A stretch of 64,000 bases of DNA from Streptomyces collinus (lineage in GTDB: Bacteria > Actinomycetota > Actinomycetes > Streptomycetales > Streptomycetaceae). Below, one piece after another: positions 17,550-26,531 of this stretch. The stretch spans positions 7,874,001 to 7,938,000 of the forward strand of contig NZ_CP133771.1 in assembly GCF_031348265.1 (NCBI RefSeq), in the 5' to 3' direction. Numbering within the stretch: position 1 is the first letter of the stretch; each line of letters starts with the position of its first letter. Under the pieces are notes generated by a model, which searched no databases, was not told the origin of the DNA, and worked only from the letters and a program-made list of their open reading frames with translations. The position numbers were made by a program, and so were the translations under genes.

Positions 17550-17745
17550 GGCTCCTCCGGCGGCTCATCGGGCCTCTCCCGAATCGAGGGGAGAGGTGAT
17601 GCGGTGACTGTAGCGTTTATCAAGAAAGTGCGGAACACTCTGATCCCGAGCGGAGGCATTCCAGCATGCTCAAGGCGTCTTGCGAGCGCACTTCGCCGCC
17701 GACCGTTACTGAATCTTTCGTCTGGTAAGTGTCCGAGGAGGAGTC
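17550..17745. promoter_or_regulatory. Divergent promoter region between acyl-CoA ligase and acyl-CoA dehydrogenase
   Basis: The 196-bp gap serves both operons. Near the right-hand gene it holds TTACTGAATCTTTCGTCTGGTAA (17706-17728), a loose inverted repeat that resembles the TACTG-N11-CAGTA sites elsewhere in the island but with a poorer right half (TGGTA). A GAGGAGG ribosome site precedes the ATG at 17746. Confidence 0.35.
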
Positions 17746-18987
17746 ATGCCCCAGCCCGATCCGGACGCATGGCGCGCGCAGGTACGGCAGTGGCTGGCCG
17801 GCGCGCTCGAACCGGCGCGGGCGCCGGAGTCCGCCGGAGAAGACGCGGATCTCGCCGTGTTCCACAACCTCCCCGAGGACGAGGAACGCCTGTTGCTGGA
17901 GCGCTGCCGCGCCTATCAGCGGGCCCGCTTCGACGCCGGCTACCAGGCGCTGACCCTCCCCGCGGACAAGGGCGGCGCGGGCCTGACCGCCGCCCACGTG
18001 GCCGTCTTCGCCGAGGAGGAGTCCGCCTTCGAAGTGCCGCCCTCCACCGAGCTGATCAGCGTCACCGTGCGCCTGGTCGCGATGGCCGTCTCCCTGTTCG
18101 GAACGGCTGAGCAACTCCGGGACCACGCACGCGCGTTCCTGCGCACCGATCTGCTGGCCTGCCAGCTCTTCAGCGAGCCGGGTGCCGGGTCCGACCTCGC
18201 CGCCCTGCGCACCCGCGCCCGGCAGGCCGACGGGGGCGAGTGGGTGATCGACGGCCAGAAGGTGTGGACCTCGGGAGCCCAGTTCGCCGACTACGGTCTG
18301 CTGCTCGCCCGCACCGACCCGGACGTCGTCAAACAGGCCGGCATCACCGCCTTCCTGGTCCCGATGGACGCCCCGGGCGTGGAGGTGCGCCCCATCCGGC
18401 AGATGAGCGGCGGCGCCTCCTTCAACGAGGTCTTCCTCAGCGGCGTACGCGTCCCGGACCGGCTCCGGATCGGGCGGCGGGGCCAGGGCTGGGAGGTCGC
18501 CACCACCACCCTCGCCTTCGAACGGACCGCCTCCGGCAGCGGCAACCGCCGCAAGGGCGGCACCTTCGCGGACGTGCTCGCGCTCGCCCGCTCCCTCGAC
18601 CGCACCTCGGACCCGCTGGTCCGCCAGCGCCTCGCCGACCTGTACGTGCGCGCCGCCCTGCGCGCGGCCACCGTGGACCGCGTCGCCAGGACGAGCGCGT
18701 CCGGCGGCCGGCCGGGCCCCGAGGCGTCGTTGACCAAGCTCATGGCATCCGACCTGCTCACCCGCACGGGTCAGGTCGCCGCCGAGCTGATGGGGGCGCG
18801 TATCAGCGCCGACACCGGGGAACCGGGCACCTTCGCCTGGACACAGCACCTGCTCGGTGCCCCCGGCTACCGGCTGGCCGGAGGCACCGACCAGATCCAG
18901 CGCAACCTGATCGGCGAACGGGTGCTGAAGCTGCCACCGGAGCCGCGGGCGGACCGGGCGCCGTTCTCGCAGCTCCCCGGCAACTGA
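17746..18987 (+). CDS. Acyl-CoA dehydrogenase
   Basis: A 413-residue flavoprotein of the acyl-CoA dehydrogenase family. Its middle domain has CQLFSEPGAGSDLA and WVIDGQKVWTSGAQ (flavin and substrate contacts); the helical C-terminal domain ends GGTDQIQRNLIGERVL. It forms the alpha,beta double bond in an acyl-CoA using FAD and passes electrons to ETF. Good ribosome site, ATG start. An SDR gene follows after 60 bp and a ThuA-domain gene after that, all rightward, opposite to the acyl-CoA ligase operon. Confidence 0.9.
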   Translation: MPQPDPDAWRAQVRQWLAGALEPARAPESAGEDADLAVFHNLPEDEERLLLERCRAYQRARFDAGYQALTLPADKGGAGLTAAHVAVFAEEESAFEVPPSTELISVTVRLVAMAVSLFGTAEQLRDHARAFLRTDLLACQLFSEPGAGSDLAALRTRARQADGGEWVIDGQKVWTSGAQFADYGLLLARTDPDVVKQAGITAFLVPMDAPGVEVRPIRQMSGGASFNEVFLSGVRVPDRLRIGRRGQGWEVATTTLAFERTASGSGNRRKGGTFADVLALARSLDRTSDPLVRQRLADLYVRAALRAATVDRVARTSASGGRPGPEASLTKLMASDLLTRTGQVAAELMGARISADTGEPGTFAWTQHLLGAPGYRLAGGTDQIQRNLIGERVLKLPPEPRADRAPFSQLPGN

Positions 18988-19047
18988 AGGACTTCTCGGC
19001 AACCGGGCTACCGGGACCGTTTCGGCAATCACAAAGGAGTGACATCG

Positions 19048-19812
19048 ATGGATCTGGGACTGACAGGCGCGAAGGCGCTGGTGACCGGCGCGAGCCGGGG
19101 CATCGGCCGCGCGATCGCCGGAACCCTCGCGGCCGAGGGCTGCGCACTGGCCCTGTGCGCCCGGGGCGAGGAAGGACTGGCCAAGGCGGCCGCCGAACTG
19201 CGCGGCGAGGGGGCCACGGTGTTCGCGGAGCCGGTCGACGTCACCGACCCGGCCGCCCTCGCGCGCTTCGTGGAGCGGGCGGCCGGTGAACTCGACGGCC
19301 TGGACCTGCTGGTGTCCAACGTGTCGGCGGGCAACGTGAAGGGCCCCGAGTCCTGGGAGGCCAGCCTGCGCGGCGACCTGATCCCGTTCGCGGGACTCGT
19401 CGAGGCGGCCCTGCCGCACCTGGAGGCCTCCGACCGGGCCGCCGTCGTGGCCATCGGCACCACCAACGCCTCCGACACCGCACGCCCGGCCGGAGCGAAC
19501 TCCTACTCCGCGCTCAAGGCGGCCGTCGTCCAGCACGCCTCGGCCCTCGCCCATGCCCTCGCGCCGAAGGGCATCCGCGTCAACACCGTCTCACCCGGCC
19601 CGATCGACTTCCCCGGCGGCGCCTGGGAGACCATCCGCGCCAGCCGCCCCGAGGTGTACGAGGAGGTACTCGCCAAGCTGCCCATCGGCCGCTACGGCAC
19701 CGCCGAGGACGTGGCCGCCGCGGTGGCGTTCCTGCTCGGACGGACCGGCTCCTTCTGTGTCGGGGTCAACCTCGTGGTGGACGGCGGGCTGCTCACCCGC
19801 GTCCAGTACTGA
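19048..19812 (+). CDS. SDR family oxidoreductase (FabG-like)
   Basis: A 254-residue classical short-chain dehydrogenase: TGASRGIGRAIA cofactor loop, LVSNVSAGN in place of the usual NNAG, and the YSALKAA catalytic Tyr-Lys pair. The C-terminus GVNLVVDGGLLTRV is family-typical. It reduces or oxidises an alcohol/ketone with NAD(P). The ATG at 19048 is preferred over an in-frame GTG at 19039 because AAAGGAG ends nine nt before it. It follows the acyl-CoA dehydrogenase and precedes the ThuA protein by 3 bp, so the three are one unit. Confidence 0.88.
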   Translation: MDLGLTGAKALVTGASRGIGRAIAGTLAAEGCALALCARGEEGLAKAAAELRGEGATVFAEPVDVTDPAALARFVERAAGELDGLDLLVSNVSAGNVKGPESWEASLRGDLIPFAGLVEAALPHLEASDRAAVVAIGTTNASDTARPAGANSYSALKAAVVQHASALAHALAPKGIRVNTVSPGPIDFPGGAWETIRASRPEVYEEVLAKLPIGRYGTAEDVAAAVAFLLGRTGSFCVGVNLVVDGGLLTRVQY

Positions 19813-19815
19813 GCC

Positions 19816-20598
19816 GTGGGTGGCCCGGCCGGCCGCCTGGACGCCGTACTGGTCTGCGGCGGCCGCTGGCACGACTTCGACCTCGCGCGACTGCGGCTGC
19901 TGGAGCTGCTCGGCGAGCATCCCCGGGTGCGCACCACGGTGTACCAGGACTACGACTGCGTGGCCGCGCTCGACAGGGCCGACCTGCTGGTCACCTACAC
20001 CTGCGACGTCCGGCCCCGCCCGGCGCAACGGGCCGCGCTGGCACGGTTCGTCGAGCGGGGCGGGCGCTGGCTCGCCCTGCACGGCACCAACGCGGTGATC
20101 GAGCCGTCGACCGGTGGCGGGCCGCGGGTGTTCACGACTCCACGGCTCCTCGGGGAACTGGCGGAGGTGCTCGGCAGCCAGTTCCTGGCTCACCCGCCGA
20201 TCGAGCCGTACGAAGTGCGGGTGACCCGGCCCGACCATCCGCTGGTCGCCGGGATCGGGCCGTTCACGGTCACCGACGAGCTGTACGTGTGCGAGCTGCA
20301 CGGGGAGCTGGAGGTACTGCTGCACGCCGAGTACACGGGGCCGTGCCGCGGTTTCGCCGAGGGCTACACGGCGGCCCTCAACCGTGCGCCCCGGCCGGTG
20401 CTGTACCTCAAGCGGCACGGCCTCGGCGAAGTCTGCTACTTCACCCTCGGCCACTGCCGGGGCCGGTACGACATGCAGGACCTCGGCGTGGACGACACCG
20501 GACGCGTGGACGTGGGGCCCTGGGAGACACCGGAGTTCCTGACGGTGCTCGGGCGCTGTGTGGAGCGGACGGTGGGCGCGCGAAGCCCGGCTCGGTGA
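19816..20598 (+). CDS. ThuA-like domain protein
   Basis: A 260-residue protein matching the ThuA (trehalose-utilisation) glutamine-amidotransferase-like fold: an initial strand AVLVCGGRWHDF, the turn LALHGTNAV, and the late GLGEVCYFTLGHCRG histidine segment. ThuA proteins occur with sugar and secondary-metabolite catabolism, where they act on keto-sugars or unknown substrates. The GTG start lies 3 bp after the SDR stop without a clear ribosome site, so translation is probably coupled. Its presence in an acyl-CoA island is odd and its substrate is unknown. Confidence 0.78.
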   Translation: MGGPAGRLDAVLVCGGRWHDFDLARLRLLELLGEHPRVRTTVYQDYDCVAALDRADLLVTYTCDVRPRPAQRAALARFVERGGRWLALHGTNAVIEPSTGGGPRVFTTPRLLGELAEVLGSQFLAHPPIEPYEVRVTRPDHPLVAGIGPFTVTDELYVCELHGELEVLLHAEYTGPCRGFAEGYTAALNRAPRPVLYLKRHGLGEVCYFTLGHCRGRYDMQDLGVDDTGRVDVGPWETPEFLTVLGRCVERTVGARSPAR

Positions 20599-20768
20599 GG
20601 CACGGGCTGTGGCGTGGGCGCTGGGGGGGGCGCCCGGGGGCTACCCAGGGTCCAGCCCGTCCGTCCGACCTGCGGATTGTCATGGACGGGACCTCCCGTC
20701 AGGCGTACCGTTCCTCCGCGCGCGCTCTTCGCGGGCCTTTTCCTTCTCCGCCCGTGGGGGGCACCGTC

Positions 20769-21473
20769 ATGTCTGCATCCAATGAACTCCGTCCGCGTCG
20801 CATGCTGCCGAGCGGAACACCACGCTCGGCGCGCGGACTGCTGGCCGCGGCGTCGGCGGCGCTCGCGATCGTCGCCCTCAGCGATCTCTTCGCCGTCTTC
20901 GCCGGAGCCCGGATCTACCTGCTCATCGACGAGGACCATGGATTTGCCGCCGCTCCCCGGCAAGGGCTGGACGCCGCCTACTCGCTGTACCAGACAGCCG
21001 GCAACGCTCAAGGCATCGTGTACCTTCCCTGCGCGGTCCTCTTCGTCGCCTGGTTCTTCTGGACGCGACGCAACACCGGGCTCCTGGCACCCGATCGGTT
21101 CCATAAGGGTCCGGGCTGGGCGATCGGCGGCTGGCTCATCCCACTGGCGAACTTCTGGCTGCCGTACCGCATCGCCGTCGACATGTGGGGTGCCGCGACA
21201 CCCCTGCCTGCCGAGGGAGAGCCGTACCGGGCATCGATCTGGCCCGTGAACCTGTGGTGGGGACTGCTCGTGTCCAGCACGCTGTTCGACTGGTACGCCG
21301 CGTCGCGATACAAGAGCGCCGAGACCCTCACGGAGATTCGAGCCGCGGTGATGCAGTACATGGCAGCGGACGCCCTGCACATCGCCGCTGCCGTGGCCGC
21401 GGTGTACTTCGCCGTCCGCCTGACGTCCATGCACTGGCTGAAGGCGACCGCGAGCAGCCCTTACAGCGAGTGA
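20769..21473 (+). CDS. DUF4328-type membrane protein
   Basis: A 234-residue integral membrane protein with about six hydrophobic segments. It has the family-typical blocks FWTRRNTGLLAP, GPGWAIGGWLIPLANFWLPYR (spread over the central span) and WWGLLVSSTLF. The function of this actinobacterial family is unknown. The ATG starts after a 170-bp gap that contains a run of eight G at about 20624. Its 3' end overlaps the convergent alcohol dehydrogenase gene by 13 bp, leaving no room for a terminator between them. It is not clearly part of either catabolic operon. Confidence 0.8.
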   Translation: MSASNELRPRRMLPSGTPRSARGLLAAASAALAIVALSDLFAVFAGARIYLLIDEDHGFAAAPRQGLDAAYSLYQTAGNAQGIVYLPCAVLFVAWFFWTRRNTGLLAPDRFHKGPGWAIGGWLIPLANFWLPYRIAVDMWGAATPLPAEGEPYRASIWPVNLWWGLLVSSTLFDWYAASRYKSAETLTEIRAAVMQYMAADALHIAAAVAAVYFAVRLTSMHWLKATASSPYSE

Positions 21474-22525
21474 GGCGACGAGGTGTGCGGCAGCACCACC
21501 GCGCGGCCGTCGATCTCCCCGGCGTGCAGGCGCTCGTACGCCTCGGGCGCCTGTTCCAGCGTGAAGATTTCGACGTGGGACGACACCAGACCCTGGCGTG
21601 CGAGCTCAAGGACCTCCATGAGCTCCCTCCGGCTGCCCCAGTAGGGGAAGGAGGCCGACACCTCGAACGGCAGCCCGCCCCCGAAGCCGACGGCCAGCGT
21701 GCCCCCGCCGAGGCCGACGACAGTGACATCGCCCGCCACCGCCACCGAGGCGGCGGCCACGGCCAGGGTCGCCTCGGCCCCGACGAAATCCAGGACGACC
21801 TCCGCTCCGGTACCGCCGGTGAGCGCGCGGATTTGTGCGGCCGCCTCGCCGTCGGAGAGGAGCGTCTCGTGCGCGCCGACTTCGCGTGCCAGCTCCAGCT
21901 TCTCCTTGCTCACGTCGAGGGCGACCACCCGGGCCGGGGTCAGCGCGCGCAGCAGCTGTACGGCGAGATGCCCCAGACCGCCGACGCCGATCACCACCGC
22001 CGTGCTGCCGGGCAGCAGCTTCGGCAGGGACCTGCGGATCGCGTGGTACGGGGTCAGCCCGGCGTCCGTGAGGGGTGCCGCCTGAACGGGGTCGAGTCCG
22101 TTCAGCGGCACCAGGTGGCGGGGCGAGTCCACCAGCATGTACTCCGCCAGGGCACCGGGTGAGCCGAGCCCCGGCGGCAGGATGCCGAGCCCGGCGGCGC
22201 GCGGGCAGCAGTTCTCCTTGCCCTCGGCGCACTGGTGGCAGCGCCCGCAGCCCCACGGGCCGTACACCGCCACCGCCTCGCCCTCCGTCACGGAGGTGAC
22301 GCCGGCGCCCAGTGCCGCCACCGTGCCGACGCCCTCGTGACCGAGTGTCATCGGCAGCGCGTAGGGGAACTGCTCCTCGGGCCAGCCCATCACCGCCAGA
22401 TCGGAGTGGCAGAGCCCCGCCGCCGTCACCTTCAGCAGCACCTGGCCCGGGCCGGGTTCCGGCACCGGGACCTCCACGACCTCGGGGGCGTGCCCGACCC
22501 GTCGGTACTGAACGGCCTTCATCAT
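21461..22525 (-). CDS. Zinc-dependent NAD(P) alcohol dehydrogenase
   Basis: A 354-residue medium-chain alcohol dehydrogenase. The catalytic zinc region is AAGLCHSDLAV and TLGHEGVG. The structural zinc cysteines lie in CGRCHQCAEGKENCC. The Rossmann motif is VIGVGGLGHLAVQLL. It oxidises a primary or secondary alcohol to aldehyde or ketone. The ATG (followed by a second ATG) overlaps the ABC permease stop by 4 bp and has AGGAGG upstream, so it is the last gene of the transporter operon. An alcohol substrate imported by that transporter is a reasonable guess. Confidence 0.92.
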   Translation of the reverse strand: MMKAVQYRRVGHAPEVVEVPVPEPGPGQVLLKVTAAGLCHSDLAVMGWPEEQFPYALPMTLGHEGVGTVAALGAGVTSVTEGEAVAVYGPWGCGRCHQCAEGKENCCPRAAGLGILPPGLGSPGALAEYMLVDSPRHLVPLNGLDPVQAAPLTDAGLTPYHAIRRSLPKLLPGSTAVVIGVGGLGHLAVQLLRALTPARVVALDVSKEKLELAREVGAHETLLSDGEAAAQIRALTGGTGAEVVLDFVGAEATLAVAAASVAVAGDVTVVGLGGGTLAVGFGGGLPFEVSASFPYWGSRRELMEVLELARQGLVSSHVEIFTLEQAPEAYERLHAGEIDGRAVVLPHTSSPHSL

Positions 22526-23619
22526 CGGACCTCCTTGCGGGTGGTTGTCTCCGGACGGGTCCCCGCCCGGCGGCGCAGAACGGCGGGCAGGGCGATCCGG
22601 CCCCCCGTGAGGACCAGCGCCACGATGAGGACCGAGCCGGTGAACAGGCTCGCGGCCCACTGCGCGCTGGTGGCGAGCCCGAGTCCGGTGATGCCGGTGC
22701 CGAGCAGCAGGACCGCGAGGACCGTGCCAAAGGCGTTGAAGCGGCCCGCGCGCAACTGGGTCGCCCCGACGAAGGCGGCGGCGTAGGCCGACAGCAGGTA
22801 CGGAGTGCCCGCGGTCGGCGATCCGGAGCCGACCGAGGCCGTGAAGACGACGCCGGCGAAACCGGAGAGCAGCGCGGAGGCCACCAGGGTCAGAAAGCGC
22901 AGCCGGTCGGTGCGCACCCCTTGCAGCCGGGCCGCGTCGGCGTTGAACCCGGTCGCGTACAACCGGCGTCCGGTGGCGGTGTGTTCCAGCAGGAACCAGA
23001 TGGCGAGGGCGGCGAGGAGCAGATACAGCACCGGCAGGGTGATGCCGCCGGCGTCCAGCTGGGCGATGCTCGCGAACGGCTCGGCGAGCAGCCGCACACC
23101 GGTGATCGAGCTGTCGTCGGTGACCATGGTGATCAGGGACTGGATCAGCGCACCGGTGGCCAGGGTGGCGATGAACGAGTCGACACGCAGGACCACCACC
23201 ACGATGCCGTTGACGACCCCGACCAGCAACGCGGCGGTCATCGCCAGGGCGATGGCCGTGCCCGGCCCGAGCCCGGAGGAGACCATGAAGTGCGCCGTCA
23301 GCACGCTGGTGAGCGACATGGTGAAGGCGATGGAGAGGTCGAAGACGCGTGCGGCCAGCGGTGGTACGACACTGAGGGCTACCAGGCCTGCCACGGCGTT
23401 GCCGTTCAGCACCTGCTTGACCGTGATGACGGTCGGGAACGTGTCCGGCGCCCAGACGGTGAAGAGCACGACGATGACCAGCCACACATACACGGCGCCG
23501 ATGTTCCGGAACGACAGGGCGGCCGCCGCCCGTCGGCCCGGTCTCCCCGGGGCGGACACCGGGGACCTCTCCGGTACGGACGGCGGGACCTCCGCCGCCC
23601 GGGTCGGGGTGGACGTCAT
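22522..23619 (-). CDS. ABC transporter permease, ribose/monosaccharide (RbsC) type
   Basis: A 365-residue protein with 8-10 membrane segments and family blocks ARVFDLSIAFTMSLTSVLTA, YATGFNADAARLQGVRTD and ALLSGFAGVVF. The N-terminal 40 residues are a hydrophilic extension. It forms the membrane channel of a CUT2-type importer with the ATPase and binding protein upstream. The start codon lies in a 26-bp tandem duplication that separates it from the ATPase gene. No second permease is present, so the channel is likely a homodimer. Confidence 0.9.
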   Translation of the reverse strand: MTSTPTRAAEVPPSVPERSPVSAPGRPGRRAAAALSFRNIGAVYVWLVIVVLFTVWAPDTFPTVITVKQVLNGNAVAGLVALSVVPPLAARVFDLSIAFTMSLTSVLTAHFMVSSGLGPGTAIALAMTAALLVGVVNGIVVVVLRVDSFIATLATGALIQSLITMVTDDSSITGVRLLAEPFASIAQLDAGGITLPVLYLLLAALAIWFLLEHTATGRRLYATGFNADAARLQGVRTDRLRFLTLVASALLSGFAGVVFTASVGSGSPTAGTPYLLSAYAAAFVGATQLRAGRFNAFGTVLAVLLLGTGITGLGLATSAQWAASLFTGSVLIVALVLTGGRIALPAVLRRRAGTRPETTTRKEVR

Positions 23620-23667
23620 GTCACTGGGTTCCTTCCAGGGCTCATGTCACTCGGTTCCTTCCATGGC
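23616..23667. repeat. 26-bp tandem duplication at the ATPase/permease gene junction
   Basis: Copy A (23616-23641) and copy B (23642-23667) are 24/26 identical. Each contains the same stop-and-start sequence (on the minus strand GAGTGACATGA / CAGTGACATGA). The duplication inserted a ghost start ahead of the real permease ATG and turned a former overlap-type junction into a short gap. Confidence 0.75.
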
Positions 23668-25170
23668 GTGCACGAGCGCGGGCTCGGTGATGTCCCGGCC
23701 GCTGATCTCCCGTGCGATCCGGCCGTCCCGCACCACCAGGACGCGGGTGCACAGCGCGAGCAGGTCCTGCGTGTCGGAGGAGGACACCAGGACGCCCATG
23801 CCCTCCTCGGCCTGACGCTCTATCAGGTCGTACAGCTGCAGACGGGTGGCGATGTCCACGCCCGCCGTCGGTTCGCACAGCGCCAGCACCGGCGGCCGCC
23901 CGGCCAGACAGCGGGCCATGACGACCTTCTGCTGGTTGCCGCCGCTCAGCGTGGTGATCCGGGCCCCGCGTCCGGCCGTACGCACCCCGACCCTCTGTAT
24001 CCAGTCCTGCGCCAGGGCGGACTCGCGGCGCCGGCGCAGCCGCCCGGAGCGGGAGCGCAGGCGGTCCAGGAGCGGCAGCGTGAGGTTCTCGCCGACCGAG
24101 AAGTCGCCGATCACCCCCTCGCCCGCCCGGTCCGCCGGGACCAGGGGAAGGCCCAGGCCGTGTGCCTCACGCGCCTCGGTCCACCGCTCGGAGCGTTCCG
24201 GCAGCCGGAGCCTGCCGCTCACCCGCCCGGCATGGGCCCCGCACACCGCGTACGCCACGACCTCGTGGCCGGAGCCGACCAGACCGGTGATGCCCAGGCG
24301 CTCGCCTCTGACCAGGTCGAAGTCGACTCCCCGCAGTGGCCCGGCCCACAGGTCGCGGACCTCCAGCACGGGGTCGGCAGAACCGGAAGGGGGCGCCGGA
24401 CGGTGGGCGGTCTCCATCTCCTCGCCCGCCATCAGCTCCGCCAGCGCGCGCGGAGTGAGCTCGGCGACCGGGCGGGTGGTGATCCGGCGTCCGCCACGGA
24501 TCACGGTGACCCGGTCGGCCAGAGCGAAGATCTCGTCCATCCGGTGCGAGACGTACAGCACGCCGGCGCCGGCGTCGCGGACCTCCCGCACGATGTCGAA
24601 GAGGCGGGCCACCTCGCCGGGCGGAAGCACGGCGGTGGGCTCGTCGAGCACCAGGACCCCGCGGCGGCCCTCCCAGCCCTGCAGTGCGGCGGCGATGGCC
24701 ACCACCGTGCGCTGGACCGGGGTCGCCGTTGCCAGCGGCCTGCGCACGTCGATGCCGAGGCCGAACCGTTCGACGAGGGCGCTCGTCCGCCGTTCCATCT
24801 CCGGCCAGCGGATGTTGCCGAAGGCCGTGCGGGCGAAACCATGGCTGAGCGCGAGGTTGTCGATGGCGCTCAACTCGCCCACCAGCCCCAGCTCCTGGTG
24901 GACGAAGCGGAGCCGTTCGTGGCGGGATGCCGTGACCTGGCCGAGGCCGAAGGGCTCGCCGTCGAGTTCGGCGACGGCACCGGGCTCCGCGTGGTGGTAG
25001 CCGGCGAGGATCTTGATGAGGGTCGACTTGCCGGAGCCGTTGGGCCCGATCAGGGCGTGGATCTCGCCGGGCATGACCTCCAGGTCGACGTCCTTCAGCG
25101 CCTGGGTGCCGCCGAATCTCTTCGACAGGGCGGCCACCCGTAGCACCGGCCCGGTCAACTCAGTCCCCAC
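23647..25170 (-). CDS. ABC transporter ATP-binding protein with two ATPase domains (RbsA/MglA type)
   Basis: A 507-residue protein with two tandem nucleotide-binding domains. The first has Walker A GPNGSGKST (about 42-50) and Walker B VLVLDEPTAVL. The second has a degenerate Walker A (GLVGSGHE), signature TLSGGNQQKVVMARCLAG and LCEPTAGVDI. This is the CUT2 ribose/galactose importer layout, with the second site usually inactive. The start overlaps the binding-protein gene by 16 bp. It energises uptake of a monosaccharide-like or small hydroxylated compound. Confidence 0.92.
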   Translation of the reverse strand: MGTELTGPVLRVAALSKRFGGTQALKDVDLEVMPGEIHALIGPNGSGKSTLIKILAGYHHAEPGAVAELDGEPFGLGQVTASRHERLRFVHQELGLVGELSAIDNLALSHGFARTAFGNIRWPEMERRTSALVERFGLGIDVRRPLATATPVQRTVVAIAAALQGWEGRRGVLVLDEPTAVLPPGEVARLFDIVREVRDAGAGVLYVSHRMDEIFALADRVTVIRGGRRITTRPVAELTPRALAELMAGEEMETAHRPAPPSGSADPVLEVRDLWAGPLRGVDFDLVRGERLGITGLVGSGHEVVAYAVCGAHAGRVSGRLRLPERSERWTEAREAHGLGLPLVPADRAGEGVIGDFSVGENLTLPLLDRLRSRSGRLRRRRESALAQDWIQRVGVRTAGRGARITTLSGGNQQKVVMARCLAGRPPVLALCEPTAGVDIATRLQLYDLIERQAEEGMGVLVSSSDTQDLLALCTRVLVVRDGRIAREISGRDITEPALVHAMEGTE

Positions 25171-26297
25171 AGTGCCTTGAACTGCTTCTCGTAGTCCTCG
25201 ACGATCGGGAAGTCGCCGTCGGCCGAGGGCAGGTTGTCCTTGGTGACGAGCATGTTGGGCAGCGCCGCCTTCTGGTCCACGGCCATGGTCCCGCCGGTGA
25301 AGTGCCGGGCGAGTGCGTCGGCCTGGAGCCAGGCCGTCTCGTGCGAGTTCAGCGCCATCGCGCCGTCGGTGAGACCGCCCTCGATGTACTGGTAGTTCTG
25401 CGCGTCACCGACGTTGACGACAATGCGCTTGCCGGTGATGCCGGCGGTCTTCAGCGCGGCCGGCACACCCACGTTGAGCAGGCCCAGGGAGAAGACGACA
25501 TGGGTCACCTTCGGGTGCGACCGGAGGTAGGACACGACGCGGTCCGGCATGTCCTTGCCCACCGCGGTGATCGGCACGTCGACGTTGTCGAGCGCGCAAC
25601 CGTCGCACCACTCCTTGTACTTGGCCGCGAAGGAGTCCTTGACGGGCTTGAGGATCGTGTAGGCCGGAAGATCGAAATAGACGGTGTCCGCCTTGGCTCC
25701 GCTGTTCGACACCACCCATGAGGCCAGCATCTCGCCCTGGACGCCGACGTCCTTCGGCCCGTTCTTCAGGAGGGAGACGCCCTCGCCCGTCACGTCGTCG
25801 GCATTCGACTGGATGACGGGGATGCCGGCCGCCTTCAGCTGCGCCAGCTGCTTCGCGTAGACGGCACGGGGGAAACCGGAGGCGACGACGGCGTCCGGCT
25901 TGTCGCGTACGGCCTGCTCGTAGGCGGCCTGGACGGACTCCGGGGTGCCCTGGGTGGCGATCTGCTTGACCTGCCAGCCGAGTTCCTCCGCGGCCTCGGT
26001 GAAGAAGCCGGCGAGGTCCTTGCAGGACTGGACGCCGCAGAGGATGAAGTCGATCTTCTTGCCCTGGGGGATCGCCTTGCCCACGGGCTCGGTCACGGAG
26101 ATCGTGGCCGGGCGTTCGGAGTACTTCGCCAGGGCTGCGCGGGCCGCCGTCAGGCCGGGGGAGCCGGGCGCCCCCGCCTGCGTCGAGTCGGCCGCCGGAG
26201 TGGCCCCGCTGCCGCATGCCGCGAGGGCGAGCAGGGCGGCGACGGGGAGGATCGCGGTCAGCGCGCGGCGGACCGCGCGACGGGGTCTGGAACTCAT
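25155..26297 (-). CDS. Substrate-binding lipoprotein of the ribose-type ABC importer
   Basis: A 380-residue lipoprotein. The signal peptide has a basic N-terminus (SSRPRRAVRR), a hydrophobic core and the lipobox LAAC, with lipidation at about Cys28. The mature part is a type I periplasmic-binding protein (Peripla_BP_4) with AVVASGFPRAVYAKQLAQLK and IPVIQSNADD. It captures the ligand outside the membrane. It is the first gene of the transporter-alcohol dehydrogenase operon and is divergent from the Rieske oxygenase gene, so uptake and first oxidation are probably coregulated from the same 234-bp region. Confidence 0.92.
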   Translation of the reverse strand: MSSRPRRAVRRALTAILPVAALLALAACGSGATPAADSTQAGAPGSPGLTAARAALAKYSERPATISVTEPVGKAIPQGKKIDFILCGVQSCKDLAGFFTEAAEELGWQVKQIATQGTPESVQAAYEQAVRDKPDAVVASGFPRAVYAKQLAQLKAAGIPVIQSNADDVTGEGVSLLKNGPKDVGVQGEMLASWVVSNSGAKADTVYFDLPAYTILKPVKDSFAAKYKEWCDGCALDNVDVPITAVGKDMPDRVVSYLRSHPKVTHVVFSLGLLNVGVPAALKTAGITGKRIVVNVGDAQNYQYIEGGLTDGAMALNSHETAWLQADALARHFTGGTMAVDQKAALPNMLVTKDNLPSADGDFPIVEDYEKQFKALWGLS

Positions 26298-26531
26298 CGT
26301 TGAGCACTCCCGTGGTGTGACGGAGAAACTTATGAGGCACTACAGCCTCAAGTGGGTCGGAGTGTGACATGGCCCAGCGGGCTTGGGGAGAGGGCTACCG
26401 CAAGAAATTCCGGAGTAACGGTGCGAAAGTGCGGTGATCTCGGGAGGTGTGGAGATCGTTCACCGGCGCCAGTATTGCTCCCGGCTGTCAGCGCTAACTA
26501 CACTCAATCTAAAGTTTCTGCCGGAGGAGAG
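26298..26531. promoter_or_regulatory. Divergent control region of the transporter and Rieske oxygenase operons
   Basis: The 234-bp gap holds a candidate rightward promoter, TTGCTC (26475-26480) and TACACT (26499-26504) with an 18-nt spacer, 27 bp before the oxygenase start. A GGAGGAG ribosome site lies at 26523-26529. I see no clear leftward promoter and no perfect palindrome. Confidence 0.35.
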
